From positions 1 through 5,397 of the forward strand of contig JAUNXD010000121.1 in the NCBI GenBank assembly GCA_030539985.1: a DNA stretch of 5,397 bases, in the 5' to 3' direction. Positions within the stretch are counted from its first letter, which is position 1. Each line of letters begins with the position of its first letter. The translations under genes and the position numbers were made by a program. The notes beneath the pieces were generated by a model. That model worked only from the letters and a program-made list of their open reading frames with translations. It searched no databases and was not told where the DNA came from. This document shows positions 1-5,338 of this stretch, in pieces. The stretch comes from Methanobrevibacter sp. (lineage in GTDB: Archaea > Methanobacteriota > Methanobacteria > Methanobacteriales > Methanobacteriaceae).

Positions 1-242
1 ATATCTAAACTGTATCCTGAAATTAAAAACAGGATAAGAATGAAAACAATGACTCCTACGATACCTAAACCAGTGAAAGCAGCTCCACCTAAGCCAGTAG
101 TACTGAAAGCACTTACTAAACTGAGTATTGAGGCTCCACCGACGATTGCACCGATGATACCTATAATAACATATATTACTAATGCTTTAATATTGTTAAA
201 AGGGTATACTAAAGCATCTCCAATTATTTCTCCTATTTCCAT
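1..242 (-). CDS. DUF4013-like multi-pass membrane protein, N-terminal part (runs off left edge)
   Basis: The first 80 residues are visible; the 3' end lies outside the window. The protein opens with MEIGEIIGDALVYPF, then a helix around residues 23-46 rich in Ile, Gly and Ala, a Gly/Ser/Thr-rich link, and a second helix around residues 58-75 ending in LFLISGYSLDI. The opening 'IGEII.DAL.YPF' and the 'SGYSL' after a hydrophobic helix are what I associate with DUF4013 membrane proteins, common in Methanobrevibacter and of unknown function; this assignment is from memory of the family. The ATG at 242-240 is chosen because AAGGTGA, a good archaeal Shine-Dalgarno site, lies 7 bases upstream. It is transcribed away from the acyltransferase gene, with its own TATA box at 313-321. 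The open frame on the opposite strand (40-294) is a shadow of this gene. Confidence 0.65.
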   Translation of the reverse strand, partial: MEIGEIIGDALVYPFNNIKALVIYVIIGIIGAIVGGASILSLVSAFSTTGLGGAAFTGLGIVGVIVFILILFLISGYSLD

Positions 243-249
243 AAAATAT

Positions 250-256
250 TCACCTT
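250..256 (-). promoter_or_regulatory. Ribosome binding site of the DUF4013-like gene
   Basis: On the minus strand this reads AAGGTGA, complementary to the end of archaeal 16S rRNA, with 7 bases before the ATG at 242-240. It fixes the start of that gene. Confidence 0.7.
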
Positions 257-273
257 TTATATTTAATCAAAAA

Positions 274-321
274 ACTCAGAAAATGAGTCAATAGAATTTT
301 TATTAATTATTCTATATAAAT
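274..321 (-). promoter_or_regulatory. Promoter and operator-like palindromes of the DUF4013-like gene
   Basis: The minus strand has ATTTATATA at 321-313, a good archaeal TATA box. Transcription would be expected to start about 25 bases downstream, near 292, giving a leader of about 50 bases. Two inverted repeats overlap this stretch. ATAGAAT (291-297) and ATTCTAT (309-315) form a 25-base palindrome, imperfect in the middle, running from the TATA box to the expected start site. ACTCA (274-278) and TGAGT (284-288) form a 5-bp stem with a 5-base loop in the leader. The first sits where a repressor would block initiation. The TATA call is fairly safe; the operator role is inferred from position only. 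Confidence 0.5.
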
Positions 322-325
322 ATTA

Positions 326-448
326 TTACTGAAAATTGATATTATTAATTATAAATTGCCATATTTTAGAATAGACTCGTTTTTTAAAAGAATTATCCAA
401 AAATAAGTTCATATAACATATAGGGTTTTTGAACATCTTCAAGACAAT
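326..448 (-). other. Strong orphan Shine-Dalgarno site followed by a 40-codon open frame (doubtful small gene)
   Basis: The minus strand carries GGAGGTGAT at 462-454, nine bases perfectly complementary to the archaeal 16S tail. At normal spacing the next in-frame triplet is ATT (448-446), not ATG. The frame then stays open to a TAA at 328-326. An ATG occurs four codons in (436-434), 18 bases from the Shine-Dalgarno site, which is too far for normal initiation. The peptide from that ATG is 36 residues, beginning MFKNPICYMNLFLDN, Lys- and aromatic-rich, with no motif I recognise. It could be a small gene using ATT, a gene whose ATG was lost, or chance. It lies just upstream of, and in the same direction as, the DUF4013-like gene. 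Confidence 0.2.
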
Positions 449-462
449 TATATATCACCTCC

Positions 463-487
463 AATATAAATGTTAACATTAACATTT
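463..487 (+). promoter_or_regulatory. Promoter and operator-like palindrome of the acyltransferase gene
   Basis: AATATAAAT at 463-471 is a plausible TATA box, placing the transcription start near 492, about 10 bases before the ATG at 503. No Shine-Dalgarno sequence precedes that ATG, so the mRNA would be nearly leaderless. Overlapping the end of the TATA box is a perfect 12-base palindrome, AATGTTAACATT (469-480), followed at once by AACATTT (481-487), which pairs with AAATGTT (468-474) as a second inverted repeat. This is a typical place for a repressor operator. No binding protein can be named from the window. Confidence 0.45.
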
Positions 488-502
488 CAAATTTATTTTC
501 AG

Positions 503-1569
503 ATGAAAAAGTTAATACCGGCAGACAAGTTGAATTGGACATTGCCAAGGCATTATCCATCATCTTCATGATTTTTCTTCATGTATTATGTGGCCAGTGC
601 ATTCAATTCTTCTTTTGACCCTAATTTCAATTTCATTTGATGAATCTTTTGGGAAGACCATATGCTGCCGTCATCTTCATGTTTTGTATGGGCGTCGGTA
701 TAGTATACTCAAGGCATAGTCAATGGAACGTTATGATAAAAAGGGGAGCGAAGCTATTCCTTTTAGGTATTCTGGTCAATATATTTGAATTTTTTATTCC
801 TCATTTTGTTTGCGGATTTCTTTTAGGAAAATGGGATATTTTTCCAATAGCTGACGGATTATTGCTCTTTTGCGTTGATATCCTTGCATTCGCAGGTCTA
901 TCATTTATCATTATGGGAATCTTAAAGAAATTCGAGCTTTCAAACAAGAAACTGATTATCATTGCTGTTGTAATGTCAATACTGGGAACCCTAGTGAAGG
1001 GAATTGACTTCGGCATTCCTGTTGTGAACCTTTTCATCTCATACTTTATCGGAGCTGCAGGAGGATTTACAGCATTCCCATTATTCAACTGGTTCATATT
1101 CCCAATTGCAGGATACGTTTGGGGACAGTACTTCATAAAGGCCAAGGATAAAGGTGAATTCTTCAAATTCTGGCCTGTTTTACTGATAGTGGCCTTAGCC
1201 TACTTTTTGATTTCCTCAAAGATGTGGGGCAGCGTTGCATCGGATGACGTTCACTTCTATTATTTCCTCAATACCCTGGATGCAGTATTCTGCATAATCA
1301 ACTGTCATGCAGTAATCGGCCTATGCCACTGGCTGGCCAGATACCTTCCTGATGCAGTTATCAAAGCAGCTACAATATTAAGCGGCAACATCAACACGAT
1401 TTACATTGCGCAATGGTTCTTTGTACCGTTGACCGTGATCTTCATCTCTTATTTCGCTAAAAATCTGGTGTTGAATGATATAATAACATCCGTAATTTCA
1501 ATAGCCATGATCATCCTAGCCACCGCTGTTGCACTTGGCTATAAGAAATTAAAAACTGTAAAAAATTAA
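503..1569 (+). pseudogene. Multi-pass membrane acyltransferase (DUF1624 / heparan-glucosaminide acetyltransferase-like), 5' end frameshifted
   Basis: The part from 637 (TTG) or 640 (ATG) to 1569 is open for about 310 residues, with roughly nine or ten hydrophobic helices, LLGRPYAAVIFMFCMGVG at its start, RGAKLFLLGILVN, and FPLFNWFIFPIAGYVWG near residues 148-163. This pattern fits integral-membrane acyltransferases that move acyl groups onto envelope sugars; the substrate is unknown. The true N-terminus lies upstream in broken frames. ATG 503 starts MKK, then 511-588 in another frame gives VNTGRQVELDIAKALSII and FMIFLHVL, then 590-637 gives VASAFNSSFDPNFNFI, then 638 onward joins the long frame. 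The Arg, LDIAKAL and His on the first helix are typical of the family's first transmembrane segment. Single-base losses at A5 (506-510) and T3 (636-638), plus a two-base loss near 589-591, would restore one frame. It is either a decaying gene or a sequence with errors; alternatively a truncated protein starts at 637 or 640. The family call is fairly firm at superfamily level only. Confidence 0.65.
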
Positions 1570-1570
1570 T

Positions 1571-1605
1571 ATTGCGACCCCATTAGGGGTCATTGCAATT
1601 TTTTT
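1571..1605. terminator. Intrinsic hairpin terminator, probably bidirectional
   Basis: GACCCC (1576-1581) pairs with GGGGTC (1586-1591) around a 4-base loop. An outer stem of ATTGC (1571-1575) with GCAAT (1595-1599) extends it across a 3-base bulge. It is followed by seven T (1599-1605) on the plus strand, just after the acyltransferase stop. On the minus strand the same hairpin is followed by six T (complement of 1560-1565), so it can also end the converging ABC1 kinase transcript. Confidence 0.85.
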
Positions 1606-1620
1606 AAATCCTCTCTAAAC

Positions 1621-3216
1621 TTATTTTAAAACATATCTTTTAATGCCTATAATGCTCAATATTATAGCTATTATATAACCTATTAATGAAATTAGAGGCA
1701 TATCAAATACCATCGGCCCAAAAGAAACGACTGAGGAACCGATGATGAGTGCAGATATTAATGCAACAATAGAAACCTTATCGGTTATGTCGACTTCAAA
1801 CTTGAACTGCAGCTCCTCGTTGTCGATTTTGTGAATAGTTCTTGTAAGGAGCTTCGGCAAGGCCTGAATCATATGTTCATATAATATCAGATTGCTTTTT
1901 TTACCTTTCAAATACTTTTTAGGACTCAATCTTTGTTTGGCAACCTGTCTGGCAATCGGTTTGATTGATGCGAAAACATCTATATCCGGATCCAAGTTTT
2001 CGGCGATGGCTTCAACCATGGACAGTCCCCTTGCCATTGTAACGAATTCATTTGGAAGGACAACACCATATTCCTGCATGAGCTTAAGCAATTCCTCAAG
2101 AACTCCGTTGAAACGATTCAGCTCAACACCAAAGTATCTTCCGAAAAGGTCGTTGAGATCTCTTTTAAGGGTTCTTGTATCTATATCATAATCCAAAATG
2201 TCCATGTACATAAGCTGATTTATCAGACCATCAATATCCTGATCTACAAACAGAATCATCAATTCTGAAAGATTCTTTTTAAATTCTTCATCAAAGAATC
2301 CCATCATTCCCAAATCAAGGTAACATAAGACATTATTATCCAGAATCATTATGTTTCCAGGATGGGGATCGCCGTGGAAGAAACCGTCAATGAACAGCTG
2401 CTGGAGATAGGAATCAAGGACATTTTTTGCAAGAAGCTTTTTGTCGAACTCTTCGCTTTCGCTTGCGTATACGTCATTTAATTTTGTACCGTCAATGAAT
2501 TCCATTGTTAAAACTTTTGATGAACAGTAATTGGAATAGGTTTCAGGGATATGTATCTCAGGATTATCTTCAAAATTCAATTCAATACGTTGCATATTCA
2601 TGAATTCATTGTTATAATCGATTTCCTTGTGAATTGAACGGTCGAATTCATCCATGATTCCGGGCAGATTCAGCTTTCTGAGATTTGCATTCAGTTTATC
2701 CGCACGGTTGGCAACATATTTCATTATCCTTATGTCAAGGTCTATCTTATCGGTTATACCTTCTTTCTGCACTTTGACTGCAACACGCTCGCCAGTGTTT
2801 AATCTGGCCTCATGAACCTGACCTATTGATGCTGTTGCAAGATGTTCGTGTGAGAAATCCTCAAACAGTTCATCAATATTTCCATTGAGTTCACTTTCAA
2901 CAATTTTTTTAACCTGATTATATGATATGGCAGGATTGTCATCCTGAAGGTTAGCCAATTCGTCTGCAATCTTTTCTCCGACAATATCTGGTCTTGTACT
3001 TAACAGCTGACCCAATTTTATGAAAGTAGTTCCAAGCTCCTGAAGCATTAATCTTAACTTTAAAGGAACTTCATCATCCAGCAAGAGCCCATGCGCATTA
3101 TCATCGTCCCTATTGCGTATTTTACTTTTTGCGGTCTGGCCTAAAATTTCATCAAAACCGTATTTCTTTATTGCTGCCCTGATTTCACCCAGACGTTGCC
3201 TTGTTTTTTTATCCAT
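1621..3216 (-). CDS. ABC1/UbiB (AarF) family atypical kinase, membrane-anchored
   Basis: The product is 531 residues, a usual length for the family, and the frame is intact. Family motifs occur in order: KxGQ as K67-L-G-Q70 in the N-terminal extension; an Ala-rich loop variant ATASIGQVH at 127-135 replacing the usual glycine loop; the VAVK lysine K148; ExD as E198-I-D200; hinge MEFIDG at 238-243; catalytic HGDPHPGN at 281-288 with D283 and N288; and metal-binding D301 in LDLG. Two hydrophobic helices at about 482-500 and 507-525 anchor it to the membrane. Bacterial and mitochondrial relatives support ubiquinone synthesis and bind or hydrolyse ATP rather than act as ordinary protein kinases. 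Methanogens of this order lack ubiquinone, so the role here is unknown, possibly membrane-lipid or isoprenoid related (inference). ATG 3216 is preceded only by a weak site (AAGGGAT). Its gene stands alone, facing away from the adhesin remnant and converging on the acyltransferase. Confidence 0.93.
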   Translation of the reverse strand: MDKKTRQRLGEIRAAIKKYGFDEILGQTAKSKIRNRDDDNAHGLLLDDEVPLKLRLMLQELGTTFIKLGQLLSTRPDIVGEKIADELANLQDDNPAISYNQVKKIVESELNGNIDELFEDFSHEHLATASIGQVHEARLNTGERVAVKVQKEGITDKIDLDIRIMKYVANRADKLNANLRKLNLPGIMDEFDRSIHKEIDYNNEFMNMQRIELNFEDNPEIHIPETYSNYCSSKVLTMEFIDGTKLNDVYASESEEFDKKLLAKNVLDSYLQQLFIDGFFHGDPHPGNIMILDNNVLCYLDLGMMGFFDEEFKKNLSELMILFVDQDIDGLINQLMYMDILDYDIDTRTLKRDLNDLFGRYFGVELNRFNGVLEELLKLMQEYGVVLPNEFVTMARGLSMVEAIAENLDPDIDVFASIKPIARQVAKQRLSPKKYLKGKKSNLILYEHMIQALPKLLTRTIHKIDNEELQFKFEVDITDKVSIVALISALIIGSSVVSFGPMVFDMPLISLIGYIIAIILSIIGIKRYVLK

Positions 3217-3276
3217 ACTTATCCCTTAATATTATTAATTAAAAACGTTTGCTTTTTCAATGTTTAATTATATCAT

Positions 3277-3285
3277 TTATATATT
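3277..3285 (-). promoter_or_regulatory. TATA box of the ABC1 kinase gene
   Basis: The minus strand reads ATATATAAA here, about 60 bases upstream of the start codon. This predicts transcription from around 3255 and a leader of about 40 bases. Archaeal TATA boxes are hard to tell from background in DNA this AT-rich. Confidence 0.4.
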
Positions 3286-3470
3286 ATTTAAATTCTATCC
3301 AAGGCATTTAAATTATTTAAAAAATGCAAACTGTAAAAAAATACTTTCAACAAAAACTTAAAAACTAAAGATTAACCCATACTTTACAAAATAAACATAA
3401 TAATTAATGCGATAAAATTAATTTAATAGAACCCTATCAATTTAAAATAAAAATATTTATTTAATAACAA

Positions 3471-3479
3471 GTATAAAAA
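3471..3479 (+). promoter_or_regulatory. TATA box of the adhesin-like remnant
   Basis: GTATAAAAA lies about 50 bases upstream of the Shine-Dalgarno site at 3521-3525, predicting transcription from around 3500 and a leader of about 35 bases. If still active, the broken gene would be transcribed. Confidence 0.35.
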
Positions 3480-3519
3480 ATATTATTTAACAACGATGAT
3501 AAAAATGTTTTATAACAAT

Positions 3520-3525
3520 AGGAGG
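3520..3525 (+). promoter_or_regulatory. Ribosome binding site of the adhesin-like remnant
   Basis: AGGAGG is a full-strength Shine-Dalgarno site. Eight bases further on the in-frame triplet is ATT (3534-3536), where an ATG would be expected. It marks where the original gene began. Confidence 0.75.
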
Positions 3526-3533
3526 AAAAGCAT

Positions 3534-4511
3534 ATTATTATTAAAAATAACAATATTAAACGATTTATACTGTTTTTATAGTTTTATCAGTAATCTGCAC
3601 GATATCATGTGTTAGTGCAATAGATTCTGATTCAAACAGCAGTGAAATAATTGGCGATTCCGCACCGGGAGATTCATTGGAAATCAATGTTTCACCGGAT
3701 GCAAGCGATGAAATGGGAGACGGAAGTTCACAAAAACCGTTCAAAAGTTTAGAATGCGCAGTGAATAATAGTAAAAATGACTCAACAATCTATTTGAATA
3801 ATGGAGAGTATGTCGGAAGCAAAAACAGAAACATTACAATTGACAAATAAATAACAATCATTGGAAAATCCAAAGAGAATACCATAATCAATGGAGAATC
3901 CTGTGGAAGACTGTTTAACATAAATTCCTCCGTAAAATTAACTTTAATCAATGTTACCTTGCTGAACGGTAACTCAAATGAACCTGGAGGGACAATTTAC
4001 TGTAACGGTGGAGAAATAACCATTAAAAATTCTAATAAAGTTGGTTAAGGAAAACAATGCCCATATCTCAAATGAAGAATTGACAGTCAGCATAGGAGGA
4101 AGCTCGTATTATGTTAAAACCGATTCAAACGGAATAGCCAAACTGAACATTAAAAATAAGGCTAAAACATATACTGCCAGAATCACCTTTAATGGAAACA
4201 ATTACATCGGATCTTCGAAAACTATAAAAGTGAAAATATTAAAGCCTACCATAAAAGCTTCAAAACTAAAAATACACAAAAAAGGCAAATTTACCGTGAC
4301 ATTTAAGGATGCTAACAAAAAAGCGATAAAAAATGTCAAAGTTAAATTTAAAATTAACGGAAAGACCTATATAAAAACAACCAACAGCAAAGGACAGGCA
4401 AAACTAAAAATAAAATTAAAGCCTGGCAAATATACCGTTAAAGTAGGATTCAAAAACACAAAATATTATGGAACCACCACACTAACTGAAAAAATCAGTG
4501 TGATTAAATGA
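3534..4511 (+). pseudogene. Adhesin-like secreted surface protein with Ig-like repeats, decayed and internally deleted
   Basis: Pieces of one protein appear in order across frame breaks. 3534-3577 encodes a Lys/Arg-containing start (KNNNIKRFILFL). After a frameshift in a T run (3573-3577), 3578 onward gives the rest of a signal peptide, IVLSVICTISCVSA, then GDGSSQKPFKSLECAV and a beta-helix start with ITIDK. A TAA at 3848-3850 interrupts; the same frame resumes with ITIIGKSKENTIING and GGTIYCNGGEITIKNS until a stop at 4046-4048. From about 4041 a different frame runs open to 4511: two Ig-like units, 'TDSNGIAKLNIK' and 'TNSKGQAKLKIK', each ending in a Lys/Tyr-rich strand. Methanobrevibacter adhesins usually have many beta-helix repeats between such parts, so an internal deletion near 4035-4041 is likely. 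Lost ATG, frameshift, nonsense codon and deletion together argue for real decay. An automated call might give only 4041-4511 as a 156-residue Ig-like protein, but it has no start signals of its own. The original role was surface adhesion (family knowledge). Confidence 0.8.
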
Positions 4512-4560
4512 AGAAACCATTCTTGTTTCTTCATTAACCATTGCCTTAATATATATTTTT
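4507..4560 (+). terminator. Hairpin terminator of the adhesin remnant
   Basis: An 11-bp perfect stem (4507-4517 with 4525-4535) with a 7-base loop overlaps the TGA stop at 4509-4511. A run of five T follows at 4556-4560. The hairpin includes GAAGAAAC and GTTTCTTC. The gap between stem and T run is longer than in a bacterial-type terminator, but archaea end transcription mainly at T runs. Confidence 0.65.
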
Positions 4561-4614
4561 AAAATGACCCATAACTTATTTTAAGATATGAATGAGTACT
4601 TATATTTGAAAAAC

Positions 4615-4624
4615 TTTATATAAA
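4615..4624 (+). promoter_or_regulatory. Strong TATA box with no intact gene behind it
   Basis: TTTATATAAA matches the archaeal TATA consensus closely and is preceded by the A-rich GAAAAAC, suited to TFB binding, which favours the plus direction. Transcription would begin near 4645. No intact reading frame follows; a structured stretch does (see the candidate RNA). Confidence 0.45.
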
Positions 4625-4644
4625 TCTTAAATGGATTTATCAGC

Positions 4645-4816
4645 AAGTTGTCAGGAATATGTAAAAGGATTACACCGAAATTCGTATAAAAAAAGTAGAT
4701 AACTCTTTTACCAATCATATGTTGCTGGAAACATAACATACGAACTTCGTGAAAAAAAATACTTCCAAAAAATTAAAACAAGAAAAATCGATTATTAACT
4801 ATTCAATCAATTTTTT
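4645..4816 (+). ncRNA. Candidate small structured RNA (speculative)
   Basis: Behind the TATA box at 4615 lie nested stems. The outer stem pairs 4676-4687 (CGAAATTCGTAT) with 4738-4749 (ATACGAACTTCG), 11 of 12 bases matching. Inside it are a 5-bp stem 4691-4695 / 4705-4709 and a 6-bp stem 4718-4723 / 4730-4735 with loop GCTGGA, giving a three-way-junction shape. The next T run on this strand is six T at 4811-4816, inside the end of the converging gene, so the transcript would be about 170 bases and antisense to that gene's 3' end. An alternative is a gene remnant: one frame from ATG 4631 to TAA 4796-4798 is interrupted only by a TAA at 4700-4702. The limits given are estimates. Confidence 0.22.
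4752..4759 (-). terminator. Oligo-T terminator of the secreted-protein gene
   Basis: Eight A on the plus strand give eight T on the minus strand, 40 bases past the stop codon of the small secreted protein gene. Archaeal RNA polymerase stops at such runs. The inverted repeat just beyond (4738-4749 with 4676-4687) lies downstream of the T run, so it is not a classic hairpin terminator in this direction. Confidence 0.5.
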
Positions 4817-5311
4817 ATTAATTTTAAAGGTATCAATGAATATCTGAGCTTCTTTTAATGACTCAAAACTGCCACTGAAATAGTAATACACTATATCAAT
4901 GCCGCCATCATCAACCGTCAGATTATCCAATTCAATGAATACATCATATTCATCCGAATCCTTAAACAAATAAGTCTCATATCCCTGAGAGGTCGCATTG
5001 CTGTCAATTTTTTCATATGAGGAGTCTTCCCAATGGCCTTCAAAGTCAGTAACACCATCCTCACCGACAAAGTATAATGAGCAGATTGTTTTATCATCCG
5101 GGTAAATGTAATAAGCTCCCACATCCAAAGTATCGCCTGGAGAAAGTTTAAATTCTGTCTCGTTAGTCAAATCGTCACTTATATTAAATAACGCCTTGTC
5201 TGCAAAATTATATTCATGGGTTTTTATGTCAAATTCTGCAGATACGATAGTGCTGGCTGCAAATATCACTAAAATAATTGCCAGTAAAATTAAAAATTTT
5301 CGTTTATGCAT
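4799..5311 (-). CDS. Small secreted acidic protein of unknown function
   Basis: The product is 170 residues from the chosen start. It has a Sec-type signal peptide: basic HKRK, a hydrophobic core LILLAIILVIFAAS, and a likely cut after TIVSA before EFDIK. The mature part is rich in Asp and Glu, has one Cys and no lipobox or membrane anchor, and carries four N-X-S/T sequons (NIS, NET, NAT, NLT) that could be N-glycosylated outside the cell. The end, SFESLKEAQIFIDTFKIN, looks like a terminal helix of a compact domain. I do not recognise the family. Two ATGs are possible: 5317-5315 has its AGGGGG site only one base away, while 5311-5309 has it at 7 bases, so the second is preferred; the longer form would be 172 residues. 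It converges on the adhesin remnant. An export or envelope role is inferred from the signal peptide only. Confidence 0.85.
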   Translation of the reverse strand: MHKRKFLILLAIILVIFAASTIVSAEFDIKTHEYNFADKALFNISDDLTNETEFKLSPGDTLDVGAYYIYPDDKTICSLYFVGEDGVTDFEGHWEDSSYEKIDSNATSQGYETYLFKDSDEYDVFIELDNLTVDDGGIDIVYYYFSGSFESLKEAQIFIDTFKINKKLIE

Positions 5312-5317
5312 AGACAT

Positions 5318-5323
5318 GCCCCC
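5318..5323 (-). promoter_or_regulatory. Ribosome binding site of the secreted-protein gene
   Basis: The minus strand reads ATAGGGGGC just before the first ATG. AGGGGG pairs with the 16S tail through one G-U wobble. Its distance supports the ATG at 5311-5309 over the one at 5317-5315. Confidence 0.5.
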
Positions 5324-5338
5324 TATTGATGAAATAAT

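Larger units (their letters stand above)
3217..3520. other. AT-rich divergent intergenic region without a gene
   Basis: This holds the back-to-back promoters of the ABC1 kinase gene (minus) and the adhesin remnant (plus). An inverted repeat GCATTT (3304-3309) with AAATGC (3322-3327) encloses an A/T-only core, about halfway between the two TATA boxes. A short palindrome AAACGTTT (3243-3250) lies near the expected kinase transcription start. I see no RNA gene and no credible reading frame in it. Confidence 0.6.

Noticed and set aside
40..294. Plus-strand open frame of 84 codons rich in Pro, Thr and Ile.
   Set aside because: It is the antisense of the DUF4013-like gene, which has a proper Shine-Dalgarno site and membrane-protein text. 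The plus frame has neither.
503..640. Programmed ribosomal frameshifting or phase variation as the reason for the acyltransferase frame breaks.
   Set aside because: Three shifts in quick succession are needed, the runs (A5, T3) are too short for contingency loci, and no slippery site with a downstream structure is evident.
801..1166. Minus-strand open frame of 121 codons inside the acyltransferase.
   Set aside because: Antisense shadow of a membrane-protein frame, without start signals or recognisable protein.
1892..2191. Plus-strand open frame of 99 codons inside the ABC1 kinase gene.
   Set aside because: The opposite strand has a fully convincing kinase frame with all family motifs.
4507..4800. 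Insertion sequence or CRISPR repeats in the region between the adhesin remnant and the secreted-protein gene.
   Set aside because: There is no repeated unit with spacers, no target duplication and no recognisable transposase text. The inverted repeats are single and internal.
4918..5124. Minus-strand open frame of 68 codons in another frame of the secreted-protein gene.
   Set aside because: It overlaps entirely with the better frame, which has a signal peptide and a Shine-Dalgarno site.
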